From the NCBI GenBank assembly GCA_017084465.1, contig CP070896.1, forward strand, positions 4,825,501-4,889,500: 64,000 bases of DNA, read 5' to 3'. Every line of letters starts with the position of its first letter. Position 1 is the first letter of the stretch. This DNA comes from Lacrimispora xylanisolvens (GTDB lineage: Bacteria; Bacillota; Clostridia; Lachnospirales; Lachnospiraceae). Made by a program: the position numbers and the translations under genes. This document shows positions 1 to 13,600 of this stretch, piece by piece. The notes under the pieces are model-generated. The model worked only from the letters and a program-made list of their open reading frames with translations, searched no databases and was not told where the DNA came from.

Positions 1-534
1 GTTTATTTACGGGATCAGTTTTTGATGATTCGGGATGGGGATGGGAAAGATCCGGAGGAACTGGCGGGTGAACTGTGCCGGTATTACGATGAGAGGGGCA
101 GGGATGAGATAGACCGGCTGCCTAAGGTGACCAGAAGGAATGTGCTTATATTAAAATATTATTCCTTTGAAAACTATTTCTTTAATCCAAAGATTATGGA
201 ACAGCTGGGAATTGTGGAGAGCGAGGAAGCATTTTACCGGATATTGTTTGAGAAATGGAACGAATATCTTTACCGGCTAAAAAGCGGAAAACAGTTTCTG
301 GAGGCAGTGGGAAAGAACATGGAAAGTCCGGAAGAATTAAAGGAGCATATGGAGGAATTCAAACTATATATGCGCGGCCACAATCTGTTTGACATCTTCT
401 ACGGACCCTATAAAAAGCAGGAAGGGGAGATTTTAAGAAGATATATTGATCTGGCTCCAAGAGAGGATTTCAAAGATATACTGGATGCTACGGACCGGTT
501 CGTATATTTTGAAAACAGAAAAATGGAAAAATAA
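1..534 (+). CDS. C-terminal part of an ATPase/OLD-like protein with TOPRIM-like end (partial)
   Basis: The reading frame is open from the first base, so the gene starts outside the window; a TTG at 22 is not a convincing start. The visible 177 residues begin with a D-x-D-rich stretch (RDGDGKDPEE), followed by a basic segment and the pattern LILKYYSFENYFF. That combination is typical of the C-terminal TOPRIM-like half of AAA/OLD-family ATPases (known family trait). The rest is charged and helical. No partner gene is visible, and a terminator-like hairpin separates it from the sugar operon. The family assignment is inference from short motifs. Confidence 0.5.
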   Translation, partial: VYLRDQFLMIRDGDGKDPEELAGELCRYYDERGRDEIDRLPKVTRRNVLILKYYSFENYFFNPKIMEQLGIVESEEAFYRILFEKWNEYLYRLKSGKQFLEAVGKNMESPEELKEHMEEFKLYMRGHNLFDIFYGPYKKQEGEILRRYIDLAPREDFKDILDATDRFVYFENRKMEK

Positions 535-548
535 AAAAAGGCAAGAAA

Positions 549-583
549 GTGCTATTACTTGGACAAATAAAAGCACGCTTTTT
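549..583 (+). terminator. Probable rho-independent terminator
   Basis: GTGCT/AGCAC arms with an extra TTA/TAA pairing, followed by a run of six T. It lies between the partial gene and the xylulokinase operon. Confidence 0.5.
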
Positions 584-635
584 TACGCCATCTATATTAT
601 AATCAGGGTAAGAGATTTTACCAGGAGGTAAGAGG

Positions 636-2160
636 ATGAATTATCTGATAGGGATCGATGTGGGAACATCGGCAACAAAGACCGTTCTGTTTGATGAGAA
701 AGGACAGGTAGTGGTTTCAGCCTCCAGAGAGTATCCGCTTTACCAGCCGGAGAATGGCTGGGCGGAGCAAAAGCCGGAGGATTGGCGGGATGCAGTTCTG
801 GAGACGATTTCCCAGGTAGTAAAGGAATCCAAAGTTTCAAAAGAGGATATTAAGGGAATTGGTTTATCCGGTCAGATGCATGGCCTTGTCATGCTTGATG
901 AGAAGAATGAAGTGATTCGCCCCTCCATTATCTGGTGTGACCAGAGAACTGGTGCGGAGGTAGAAGATATGCTTTCCATTATGCCCAGAGAACGGTGGAT
1001 TGAGATTACCGCAAACCCGCCTTTAACTGGCTGGACAGCAGCCAAGATCTTATGGGTTAAGAAGAATGAGCCGGAGAATTACAGCCGGTGCAGACATATA
1101 CTTCTGCCCAAGGATTACATAAGGTTTGTACTTACTGGAAACTACGCCACAGAGGTGTCTGATGCCAGCGGCATGCAGCTTCTTGATGTACCAGGCAGAT
1201 GCTGGTCGGAAGAAGTTCTTGAGAAGCTGGATATTGATCCTGCACTTTTGGGTAAAGTTTATGAATCCTGTGAAGTGACTGGAACAGTTCTTCCTGAGAT
1301 TGCCGGGAAGACAGGTTTATCAGAGGAGACTAAGGTAGTCGGCGGAGCTGGTGATAATGCTGCAGCTGCAGTAGGGACCGGAGTGGTTAAGGATGGAACT
1401 GCTTTTACGACAATCGGAACCTCTGGTGTGGTATTTGCCCACAGCAGCCAGGTTACCATTGATCCCAAGGGAAGAGTTCATACCTGTTGCTGCGCTGTAC
1501 CAGGTGCCTGGCATGTGATGGGTGTTACCCAGGGAGCAGGTCTTTCTTTAAAGTGGTTTAAGGATCAGTTCTGCGGGGATTATGTGAAGGAAGCAGAGAA
1601 AGAGAACATTGATGTCTATGACATTATTAATAAAGAAGTTGCACAGGTGGAAGCCGGCAGCGGGCGGCTCTTATATCTTCCTTACCTGATGGGAGAGAGG
1701 ACACCCCATCTTGATCCGGACTGCAGAGGAGTATTTTTCGGTCTTTCTGCCATACACACAAGAGCGAATATGCTGCGTGCCGTTATGGAGGGGAGTTTCT
1801 TATTCCTTAAGCGACTGCAATGACATTTTAAAAGAGATGGGAATTGAAGTAGAGCAGATGATGGCGTGCGGAGGCGGAGGCAAAAGTCCGGTATGGCGTC
1901 AGATGCTTGCAGATATGTATGAGTGCAGTGTAAAAACAGTGGCTCAGACGGAAGGACCGGCCTTAGGGGTGGCGATTCTTGCCGGAGTTGGCTGCGGCTT
2001 ATATGAGAGTGTGGAAGCTGCCTGTGAAGCGCTGATCTGTGAAGACAAATCAACGGAGCCTGATGCAGAAAAATCAGAGAAGTATAAAAATTATCACCAG
2101 CTTTACAAGAAGCTTTATGAGGATTTAAAAGGCAGTTATAAGATACTGGCAGGTTTATAA
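636..2160 (+). pseudogene. xylB: Xylulokinase, one frameshift (probably intact gene)
   Basis: FGGY-family sugar kinase that phosphorylates D-xylulose to xylulose 5-phosphate. The N-terminal ATPase half has DVGTSATKTVLFDEKG and GLSGQMHG...WCDQRT. The second half has GGAGDNAAAA near residue 239, holding the expected catalytic Asp, then IGTSGVV and GGGGKSPVWRQMLADMY. The frame breaks at a run of four G (1790-1793); one G fewer gives the family sequence AVMEGVSYSL and continues to a stop at 2160. The repaired length of about 508 residues fits XylB. The start has an AGGAGG site 8 bp upstream. It is first in an operon with a transaldolase-like aldolase, a DUF4867 protein and a sugar isomerase. The frameshift is either a sequencing error or a recent lesion. 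Confidence 0.88.
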
Positions 2161-2198
2161 ATCATAGGTTTACCAACAGAAAGCAGGAGGATTTTAAT

Positions 2199-2852
2199 AT
2201 GCGTTTTTTTATTGATACGGCAAATGTGGAAGAGATCAGAATGGCAGATGAGATGGGAATTATATGCGGAGTTACTACGAATCCATCTCTGATTGCAAAG
2301 GAAGGACGTATTTTTAAAGAAGTAATCGGGGAAATTGCTTCTATCGTAGACGGCCCCATAAGCGGAGAAGTGAAAGCGACAACTACGGATGCATTGGGCA
2401 TGATCGAAGAAGGAAGGGACATTGCCGCAATCCATCCCAATATGGTAGTGAAGATTCCCATGACTCCGGAAGGCTTAAAGGCCGTTAAAGTACTTCATTC
2501 CGAAGGAATTAAAACCAATGTTACTCTTGTGTTTTCCTGCGCCCAGGCTCTTCTTGCTGCAAGAGCAGGTGCTACTTATGTATCACCATTTTTAGGACGT
2601 CTTGATGATATTTCCATGCCTGGAATTGACTTAATCAATGATATTATGGAAATTTTTCAGATTCATGGAATTGAAACCGAGATCATCGCGGCCAGTGTGC
2701 GCAACCCCATTCATGTAATTGACTGCGCAAAGGCTGGAGCGGACATTGCTACAGTTCCTTATAAGGTACTTCTGCAGATGACAGGTCATCCGTTAACAGA
2801 TCAGGGAATCGAGAAGTTTAAGAAGGATTATCTGGCAGTTTTCGGAGAATAA
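2199..2852 (+). CDS. Transaldolase-like / fructose-6-phosphate aldolase family protein
   Basis: 217 residues, the length of the short TalC/MipB/FSA subfamily of transaldolases (TIM barrel). Visible signatures are the N-terminal [23 protein letters not shown], the Schiff-base lysine in [10 protein letters not shown] (Lys85), NVTLVFS and SPFLGRLDD. Family members either transfer dihydroxyacetone in the pentose phosphate pathway or cleave fructose 6-phosphate; sequence alone does not decide which. AGGAGG lies 8 bases before the ATG. It is 38 bp downstream of xylB, and a role in processing xylulose 5-phosphate fits this context (inference). Confidence 0.88.
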   Translation: MRFFIDTANVEEIRMADEMGIICGVTTNPSLIAKEGRIFKEVIGEIASIVDGPISGEVKATTTDALGMIEEGRDIAAIHPNMVVKIPMTPEGLKAVKVLHSEGIKTNVTLVFSCAQALLAARAGATYVSPFLGRLDDISMPGIDLINDIMEIFQIHGIETEIIAASVRNPIHVIDCAKAGADIATVPYKVLLQMTGHPLTDQGIEKFKKDYLAVFGE

Positions 2853-2872
2853 ATGAAAAGAGAGGAATTATT

Positions 2873-3499
2873 ATGGGATTAGAGATAAAACCAGTAACGG
2901 ATCCGGCCTTTCGTGCTTATGGCAAGGTTGTAACGGGTTATGAAATCGGTGATCTTCTTGAGAAGATGGAGCATACGCCCCTTCCGGATGATGTGACATA
3001 CGTTGCCTCCGTACAGGAACTGGAAGCGCTTCCCGTCTGCAAGGAGATGGAAAAGAATTTATACGGACAGATGCCGATACAGGTTGGGTTTTGCAACGGT
3101 CACAATAAGAAGTTAAATGCTGCAGAGTATCACAGGAATTCCGAGATTAACATTGCTGCCACTGATCTGGTTCTGATTCTTGGAAAACAGCAGGATATTA
3201 CGCCGGAGTACACCTATGATTCAGATAATATGGAAGCATTTCTTATTCCAAAGGGAACGGTAGTGGAGGTTTATGCTACAACCCTTCATTATGCACCCTG
3301 CCATACAGAGGAAGGCGGTTTCCGTTGTGTGGTAATTCTTCCCCAGGGAACCAATACTGATTTATCACCACTTGATAAGACAGTGAACAAAGAGGATACG
3401 CTGTTGTTTGCAAAGAACAAATGGCTGATCGGACATGAAGAGGGCGGTCTTCCTAAAGAAGCTTATATTGGTATCACAGGAGAAAATCTTTCTATTTAA
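2873..3499 (+). CDS. DUF4867 family protein
   Basis: 208 residues without signal peptide or membrane segment. It resembles the DUF4867 family: an N-terminal IKPVTDPAFRAYGKV, a central GQMPIQVGFCNGHN and a cupin-like end with FLIPKGTVVEVYATTLHYAPC. The VYATTLHYAPC-type segment recalls small sugar- or ureidoglycolate-handling cupins, so a sugar lyase, mutarotase or isomerase helper role is possible but unproven. It sits 20 bp after the aldolase and 58 bp before the sugar isomerase. That position points to the same pentose or deoxysugar pathway. Confidence 0.75.
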   Translation: MGLEIKPVTDPAFRAYGKVVTGYEIGDLLEKMEHTPLPDDVTYVASVQELEALPVCKEMEKNLYGQMPIQVGFCNGHNKKLNAAEYHRNSEINIAATDLVLILGKQQDITPEYTYDSDNMEAFLIPKGTVVEVYATTLHYAPCHTEEGGFRCVVILPQGTNTDLSPLDKTVNKEDTLLFAKNKWLIGHEEGGLPKEAYIGITGENLSI

Positions 3500-3557
3500 A
3501 GAATATAAAATATAATGGGCTATCAAAAAGCCTTAAGATAACAGGAGGAGTCATAAT

Positions 3558-5039
3558 ATGAATAATATCCCGGAATTAAAAGTAGGTATCGTTGCAGTCA
3601 GCAGAGATTGTTTCCCGGAGACATTGTCTGTAAACAGAAGGAAAGCTTTGGTTGAAGCTTATGGAGCAAAGTATGATGCAGCCAATATTTATGAGTGTCC
3701 AGTATGTATCGTAGAAAGCGAAATACATATGGTACAGGCATTGGAAGATGTTAAAAATGCAGGCTGTAATGCACTGGTTGTCTATCTTGGTAACTTTGGA
3801 CCGGAGATTTCCGAAACCCTTCTTGCAAAACATTTTGACGGTCCGGTTATGTTTATTGCAGCTGCAGAGGAAAGCGGAGACAGTTTAACCCAGGGCAGAG
3901 GAGATGCTTACTGCGGAATGTTAAACGCAAGCTATAATCTAAAGCTGAGAAACATTAAAGCGTATATCCCGGAATATCCGGTTGGAACAGCCGCAGAATG
4001 TGCAGATATGATAGAGGAATTCCTTCCAATCGCCAGATCTTTAGTAGGTCTTTCCAGCTTAAAGATCATCAGCTTTGGACCACGCCCATTAAACTTCCTG
4101 GCTTGCAATGCTCCGATCAAGCAGCTTTATAATCTGGGCGTTGAGATTGAGGAAAACTCAGAACTTGATTTATTTGAAGCATTTAATAAGCATGCAGGAG
4201 ATCCCAGAATTCCTGACGTAGTAAAAGATATGGAAGCAGAATTAGGAGAAGGAAATAAAAAACCGGACATTCTTCCTAAGCTTGCTCAGTATGAGCTGAC
4301 TTTATTAGACTGGGTGGAGCAGCACAGGGGATATCGTAAGTATGTCGCCATTGCCGGAAAATGCTGGCCTGCATTCCAGACTCAGTTTGGATTTGTTCCA
4401 TGCTATGTAAACAGCCGTTTAACCGGAATGGGTATTCCTGTATCCTGTGAAGTTGATATCTACGGTGCACTCAGTGAGTTTATCGGTACCTGTGTGAGCT
4501 TAGATGCTGTAACCCTTCTTGATATTAACAATACAGTTCCGGATGATATGTATGAAGGCGATATCAAAGGAAAACACGACTATACACACCAGGATACTTT
4601 TATGGGATTCCACTGCGGAAATACCTGCTCCAGAAAGCTTTCCTCATGCTCCATGAAATATCAGATGATTATGGCTAGAACCCTTCCAGAAGAGGTGACT
4701 CAGGGAACATTAGAGGGAGATATTCTTCCAGGTGACATCACATTCTTCCGCTTACAGAGCACTGCAGATAATATTCTTCGTGCCTATGTTGCCCAGGGTG
4801 AAGTACTTCCTGTAGCAACCCGTTCCTTTGGTTCCATTGGAATCTTTGCCATTCCAGAGATGGGAAGATTCTACCGCCATGTGCTGGTCGAGAAGAATTT
4901 CCCACATCATGGAGCGGTTGCATTTGGACATTATGGTAAGGCTTTATTTGAAATATTTAAATACCTTGGTGTGGAAGAGATTGGATTTAACCAGCCTAAG
5001 GGAATGCTTTACAAGACTGAGAATCCATTTTCTTTATAA
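3558..5039 (+). CDS. L-fucose/L-arabinose isomerase family protein
   Basis: 493-residue soluble protein of the fucose/arabinose isomerase fold, which interconverts aldoses and ketoses using Mn2+. The N-terminal Rossmann-like part reads LKVGIVAVSRDCFP and ALVVYLGNFGPEI. The metal-site region has SCEVDIYGALSEF (Glu), TLLDINN (Asp) and a late FPHHGAVAFGHYG (His), matching the Glu/Asp/His ligands known for FucI. Substrate cannot be read from sequence; the xylB neighbour suggests a ketopentose product feeding xylulokinase. AGGAGG lies 9 bases before the ATG. It ends the operon, followed by a hairpin terminator. Confidence 0.85.
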   Translation: MNNIPELKVGIVAVSRDCFPETLSVNRRKALVEAYGAKYDAANIYECPVCIVESEIHMVQALEDVKNAGCNALVVYLGNFGPEISETLLAKHFDGPVMFIAAAEESGDSLTQGRGDAYCGMLNASYNLKLRNIKAYIPEYPVGTAAECADMIEEFLPIARSLVGLSSLKIISFGPRPLNFLACNAPIKQLYNLGVEIEENSELDLFEAFNKHAGDPRIPDVVKDMEAELGEGNKKPDILPKLAQYELTLLDWVEQHRGYRKYVAIAGKCWPAFQTQFGFVPCYVNSRLTGMGIPVSCEVDIYGALSEFIGTCVSLDAVTLLDINNTVPDDMYEGDIKGKHDYTHQDTFMGFHCGNTCSRKLSSCSMKYQMIMARTLPEEVTQGTLEGDILPGDITFFRLQSTADNILRAYVAQGEVLPVATRSFGSIGIFAIPEMGRFYRHVLVEKNFPHHGAVAFGHYGKALFEIFKYLGVEEIGFNQPKGMLYKTENPFSL

Positions 5040-5079
5040 TCAGATGGAAAAGATTTTGTTATAATAAAGAATAAAGAGG

Positions 5080-5125
5080 CAGGAGGAAAGCGATCCGTTT
5101 CGGATAGGACTTTCCTCCTGTTATT
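5080..5125 (+). terminator. Operon terminator
   Basis: A perfect 11-bp stem CAGGAGGAAAG (5080-5090) / CTTTCCTCCTG (5110-5120) has an inner ATCCG/CGGAT stem. The T-tract is weak (TTATTGATT). Confidence 0.65.
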
Positions 5126-5302
5126 GATTGTTATAGTGTCCGCTGATATCGTACAGTCAAAAGCTGATTTCAATTAAAGCGTTTTTTATGAGTGCAAAAA
5201 TGGGTCTTTTAAGTGTAAAAGCTAATTTTGGGTATTTTTAGTAGTATTCTCATAGCGAATATCCGCGACATTATTTCTGTTTTTGGAGTATCAATGCCCA
5301 TA

Positions 5303-7720
<2,418 letters not shown>

Positions 7721-7727
7721 TAAACTA

Positions 7728-7755
7728 TGGCCGGTATCTTCGGATACCGGCTATA
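7728..7755 (+). terminator. Terminator-like hairpin after collagen gene 1
   Basis: GCCGGTATC (7730-7738) / GATACCGGC (7743-7751) closed by a C(TTCG)G tetraloop. No clear T-run follows, so it may be an mRNA 3' stabiliser. Confidence 0.55.
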
Positions 7756-7777
7756 TTAATAAAGATACAGGAGTAGC

Positions 7778-9142
7778 TTACTTAACCACACATTCTTCCG
7801 GGTTAACTCCCATAATTTCTTTTTTACAGCGAAACCACAGGAGTATGCCAATGAGGCAGGCACATATTTCAGAAGCAGTCATAGACCATATTACACCATT
7901 TAACTTAAATAAACTATTTCCAATAATAATAATGGGAATCAGTGCAATACCTCTGGATACAGACATTATCGCAGATTGAATGCCTTTTCCGAACGCTTGA
8001 AACATACTTGTTAAAAGTCCCGAAATACCTGTAAATAAGGTGGAAAGCAATAATGCTGTAAGTATAGTAACACCGACGTTTATCACAGATTCATCGGAGC
8101 TGAACAGTTCAAGTACCTGTGTCCGGAAAACAAACAAAACAGCGGCAATCACAGAAATAATTGTAACAAGATAAAATGCTGTTGTTTTCAACACTTTATT
8201 TAGTCGTTCTGTATTGTTTGAGGAATAAGAAAATGCAATCAGCGGAACAACACCCATATATAAACCCATGCCGATAAAATCTGATATCTGGCATACACGA
8301 TTTGCTACGCCAAATGCTGCTACCACTTGGTCACCATATAAGACTGCATAGTTATTAAACATCAGACTTGAAACAATTAAAAATCCAGAAAGCAGCAGCG
8401 CAGATATACCAATCTTAAAGATATTAAAAAGGATAGTTAGATTTGGTTTGAAATATTTTAAACGAATGCTTTGAGCTGGACTTTTCTTCTCCAGATAATA
8501 CATATAGTAGACAACGGCACAGATATTACCAATAACAGTGGCAACCGAAGCCCCCATAACATCCATGTGAAAGAAAAAAATAAATACCGGGTCAAGTATG
8601 ATATTTATAACAACGCTGATGATCATACCGATCATCGATTCGGTGGATGCACCTTCTCCCCTAACCATTTGGGCGAGTGTAAAATTAGCTACTACAAACG
8701 GACTACCGATTGTATAGGCAATAATATAAGAACGTGTATGCAGCAGTGTTTCTCCCGTAGCCCCCAGTAGTTTTAATATGGGGGATAAGAATGGAATACA
8801 AAGCAACATAAACAAAAGCCCTGAAATTAATGACAGATACAAGGTTACAGATGAAACTTTTTTTACATATTCTATTTTTTTCTCTCCTAATAATCTTGAA
8901 ATATATGTGCTGCCACCTGTACCAAATAATTCGCCCAGAGCCATGAGAATAGTTGTAAACGGCAGAGCAAGCGTAATTGATGCTAACATGGATGTGTTGT
9001 TCAACCTTCCAATAAAATAAGCATCTGTAATATTGTAAATCATATTGACAACCATACCTAAAATCATGGGAATAGCCATATGTGCGATAGCTTTTGGCAC
9101 TGGTGCTTTTTCAAGATAGTACATTGCGTCTTTGTTTTCCAT
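7778..9142 (-). CDS. MATE family multidrug efflux transporter
   Basis: 454-residue integral membrane protein with about 12 hydrophobic segments and the MATE layout: an N-terminal APVPKAIAHMAIPMILGM segment, TDAYFIGRLNN, and a pseudo-repeated second half (GVANRVCQISDFIGMGLYMG). Family members export cationic drugs or metabolites in exchange for Na+ or H+. The ATG at 9142 has GGAGG 8 bases upstream. It is the second gene of an operon with the MarR regulator, 126 bp apart, with dyad motifs in the gap. Repression by that MarR protein is inferred from the arrangement. Confidence 0.92.
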   Translation of the reverse strand: MENKDAMYYLEKAPVPKAIAHMAIPMILGMVVNMIYNITDAYFIGRLNNTSMLASITLALPFTTILMALGELFGTGGSTYISRLLGEKKIEYVKKVSSVTLYLSLISGLLFMLLCIPFLSPILKLLGATGETLLHTRSYIIAYTIGSPFVVANFTLAQMVRGEGASTESMIGMIISVVINIILDPVFIFFFHMDVMGASVATVIGNICAVVYYMYYLEKKSPAQSIRLKYFKPNLTILFNIFKIGISALLLSGFLIVSSLMFNNYAVLYGDQVVAAFGVANRVCQISDFIGMGLYMGVVPLIAFSYSSNNTERLNKVLKTTAFYLVTIISVIAAVLFVFRTQVLELFSSDESVINVGVTILTALLLSTLFTGISGLLTSMFQAFGKGIQSAIMSVSRGIALIPIIIIGNSLFKLNGVIWSMTASEICACLIGILLWFRCKKEIMGVNPEECVVK

Positions 9143-9167
9143 GTGGAATACCTCCGTTATATATAAG

Positions 9168-9263
9168 TTGATTTCTACCTATTTGCCGATAGTTTTTTAT
9201 TTACTCTCTGTAAACAGGTTAGTGTAATTAAGTAAAGTTCTACCTATTTTTGTAAAATAGAAC
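9168..9263 (-). promoter_or_regulatory. Candidate MarR binding motifs between marR and the MATE gene
   Basis: TTGATTTCTACCTATTT at 9168-9184 is followed by a dyad GTTCTA...TAGAAC at 9237-9263 containing TTCTACCTATTT again. A third related copy, TTGATTTCTATCTAAT, lies upstream of marR at 9745. Three copies around one regulator gene suggest operator sites (inference). Confidence 0.45.
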
Positions 9264-9268
9264 AAGGT

Positions 9269-9721
9269 TTATATATGTGATTCTACTCCTAAATTTTCAA
9301 AAGTCCGTTTTAAAAAATTCAAATAAATAGTTTTTTCTTCCTCAGAAAAACCGGTTAGCATTTCGTCGGTTATTTCGTTAAGTATGCCAGACATTTCACT
9401 GAGAAGTTTTTGGGATTTTTCAGTAAGTTCAATGGTTATTGTCCTGCCATCTTCATTACCTGAGCGGCGTATTATAAATCCATTTCTTTCCAGGCTGTTG
9501 AGTAAACTTGTCACGGACGGACCCGATATTTGCATGGCCATGCTTAAATATCTGCGGTTGATTTCTTGATTAGATTTGTGTGCTCCGTCTATGTGACCCA
9601 AAAGGCGCACTTGCGGCTCGGTAATATCGTATGCCGCCAATCTTTGATCATTTTTATAGCGCAACACATGAGCGATGTTCTTAATATAAAAATCGTGAGG
9701 CGGTAGACGATTTATGTTCAT
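9269..9721 (-). CDS. MarR family transcriptional regulator
   Basis: 150 residues with the MarR winged-helix layout: an N-terminal helix, LRYKNDQRLAAYDITEPQVRLLGHI, a recognition region MAMQISGPSVTSLLNSLERNG and the wing RSGNEDGRTITIELTEKS. The start is placed at the ATG at 9721, which has AAAGGAG 7 bases upstream. An in-frame TTG 18 bases earlier would place the Shine-Dalgarno site inside the gene. MarR proteins usually repress their own operon and an adjacent exporter, as the following MATE gene suggests. Confidence 0.9.
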   Translation of the reverse strand: MNINRLPPHDFYIKNIAHVLRYKNDQRLAAYDITEPQVRLLGHIDGAHKSNQEINRRYLSMAMQISGPSVTSLLNSLERNGFIIRRSGNEDGRTITIELTEKSQKLLSEMSGILNEITDEMLTGFSEEEKTIYLNFLKRTFENLGVESHI

Positions 9722-9744
9722 TTTATTTACTCCTTTCAATTAGG

Positions 9745-9774
9745 TTGATTTCTATCTAATAGTATATAGGTAGG
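9745..9774 (-). promoter_or_regulatory. Candidate MarR operator upstream of marR
   Basis: CTATCTA (9752-9758) and TAGGTAG (9768-9774) form a near-perfect dyad 25-50 bp upstream of the start codon. The first arm is part of the TTGATTTCTA motif repeated at 9168. Confidence 0.45.
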
Positions 9775-11949
<2,175 letters not shown>

Positions 11950-11970
11950 TTTTAAATTATTTCTAAAGAA

Positions 11971-12012
11971 CGCCCCCACCCTTTTAGTTAATAAAGGTGG
12001 GGGCGTATTCGG
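11971..12012 (+). terminator. Strong terminator after collagen gene 2
   Basis: CGCCCCCACCCTTT (11971-11984) pairs with AAAGGTGGGGGCG (11993-12005), followed by a T-containing tail. Confidence 0.8.
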
Positions 12013-12101
12013 TTTGATTAATGATTCACATGTATGAAACCATGTGTTACAATAAGCAATGTACCAGTTTCTGAAAAAAGGAAAGTGAGGAACTAAAATT
12101 T

Positions 12102-12188
12102 ATGGGAAATCAATCAATCGATTTGAGTGCTTTTCTCTGTACAAGGTCTGATGAATGGACGAGACTTGTACAGAGGTATAACATTTAA
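12102..12188 (+). CDS. 28-residue leader peptide upstream of the MFS exporter
   Basis: ATG at 12102 with a GTGAGG site 11-16 bases upstream. The peptide reads MGNQSIDLSAFLC...QRYNI and ends at TAA 12188, 62 bp before the exporter gene. Its coding sequence contains both arms of a perfect 11-bp inverted repeat. Short leader ORFs of this kind often precede drug exporters and resistance genes, where ribosome stalling opens the downstream gene. That function here is inference from position and structure. Confidence 0.6.
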   Translation: MGNQSIDLSAFLCTRSDEWTRLVQRYNI

Positions 12189-12244
12189 TCATTATCTCGT
12201 CCTAATTGGATTTTGTACTTATAGGGAATTTACTATAAGGAGAG
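12135..12244 (+). promoter_or_regulatory. Attenuator-like inverted repeats before the MFS exporter
   Basis: There are three pairings. CTCTGTACAAG (12135-12145) pairs with CTTGTACAGAG (12165-12175). GGACGAGA (12157-12164), in the loop of the first stem, pairs with TCTCGTCC (12195-12202). CTTATAG (12218-12224) pairs with CTATAAG (12233-12239), the last of which overlaps the AAGGAG ribosome site of the exporter. The first two are perfect, and either compete or form a pseudoknot. The third would mask the ribosome site. Confidence 0.6.
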
Positions 12245-12250
12245 AATAAA

Positions 12251-13549
12251 ATGAAATCAAAATTAAATACAGATTATAAAATATTTTGGCTGGGGCAGGC
12301 AGTATCCCAACTGGGCAGCTCTATGACATCTTTGGCTTTGACCTTCTGGTCTTATCAACAGACCAATTCAGCAATGGCAGTATCGTTTATGTCTTTTTGC
12401 AATTACCTGCCTTACATATTAGTCAGTATGTTTGGAGGAACATTCATTGACCGGGCATCGAAAAAGAAAATTTTAATTGTTTCCGATACCATAGCGGCTA
12501 TTTGTACAATCAGCATACTTTTTAGTTTGTTCCGGGGCAGCCTGGCACTGACGCAGATTTATGTTGTAAATGCAGTAATCGGGTTTATGAATGCATTTCA
12601 GTCACCAGCTTCAGCTGTTGTAACCGGGCAGTTGATTACAGATGGAAATTATGAAAAGGCTAGCGGTCTGAACTCATTTTCTTCCAATTTAATCATGGTT
12701 ACCGCACCTGTTCTTTCCGGTACACTTGTTGGCTTTTTTGGGATCCGGCTGGTGCTTGCCATTGATCTGCTGACCTTTACGTTCTGTATGATTACACTGT
12801 TTTTGGTTAACCCAAAGGAGAATCCCGGAACATCAAAAACTCATCATACGCATGCAGGACGGAAAAATCGGGAGCATATAGAATTCTTAAAGAAGGAGCC
12901 AGGTGTTTTGTATCTGATGCTCAGCCTTGCATTGATTAACTTTTTCTCCAGACTGACCTATGAGAACATCCTTAATCCTATGATACTGGCAAGAAGCGGA
13001 GGAAATGCAGGAGTCTTTGGACTGGTAAACAGTATGATGGGAGCAGGAGGGATTATTGGCGGCATTATGGTTGCTTCCGGTAAAAAGACAAAAAGCCCCC
13101 GTAAGATGATTTACTTTTCAGCAGGAATATCATTTTTACTTGGAGATTTAACCATGGGAGCAGGGAGGAATGTTTTTGCGTGGTCTGCAGCCGGAATCTT
13201 TGCAAGCTTACCCATACCATTTATCATGGCGGGACAAAACGCACTGCTGTACCGGACTGTTCCAGAGAACATCCAGGGGAGAATATTTGCAATCCGTAAT
13301 GGAATTCAGTATTCCACAGTACCCATCGGCCTGCTTCTGGGAGGATATCTGGCGGATTATGTATTTGAGCCATTTTTGGCTTCTGATTACACCGCAGCAG
13401 TTTTCTTACAAAGTATAGTTGGAAAAGGAACTGGAAGCGGAATGGCAGTTATGTTTCTGTGCACTGGTCTCCTGGGGGCCTTATCTTCGGTGCTTGGTTA
13501 TAAGAACCGGTCAATCAGAAATCTGACTGACCCAGCTAAATTAAAATAA
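12251..13549 (+). CDS. MFS transporter, drug-efflux type
   Basis: 432 residues with about 12 hydrophobic segments. The start DYKIFWLGQAVSQLGSSMTSLALTFW and the loop GGTFIDRASKKKILIVSD are typical of the macrolide-exporter-like MFS_3/MefA group. Those proteins use the proton gradient to expel drugs. The ATG follows AAGGAGAG by 6 bases. A leader peptide with competing hairpins precedes it, as in antibiotic-inducible exporters. The substrate is unknown. Confidence 0.88.
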   Translation: MKSKLNTDYKIFWLGQAVSQLGSSMTSLALTFWSYQQTNSAMAVSFMSFCNYLPYILVSMFGGTFIDRASKKKILIVSDTIAAICTISILFSLFRGSLALTQIYVVNAVIGFMNAFQSPASAVVTGQLITDGNYEKASGLNSFSSNLIMVTAPVLSGTLVGFFGIRLVLAIDLLTFTFCMITLFLVNPKENPGTSKTHHTHAGRKNREHIEFLKKEPGVLYLMLSLALINFFSRLTYENILNPMILARSGGNAGVFGLVNSMMGAGGIIGGIMVASGKKTKSPRKMIYFSAGISFLLGDLTMGAGRNVFAWSAAGIFASLPIPFIMAGQNALLYRTVPENIQGRIFAIRNGIQYSTVPIGLLLGGYLADYVFEPFLASDYTAAVFLQSIVGKGTGSGMAVMFLCTGLLGALSSVLGYKNRSIRNLTDPAKLK

Positions 13550-13558
13550 TTATAAATT

Positions 13559-13600
13559 AAAACCGGATCAGCGTGGTATTCCACACTGATCCGGTTTTTT
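13559..13600. terminator. Bidirectional terminator
   Basis: AAACCGGATCAG / CTGATCCGGTTTTTT with an inner GTGG/CCAC stem. It is shared by the exporter (plus) and the convergent sensor kinase gene (minus), whose stop codon overlaps it. Confidence 0.85.

Noticed and set aside
22..534. TTG start at position 22 for the first gene
   Set aside because: The frame continues to the window edge with compatible sequence and no ribosome site, so the gene is partial.
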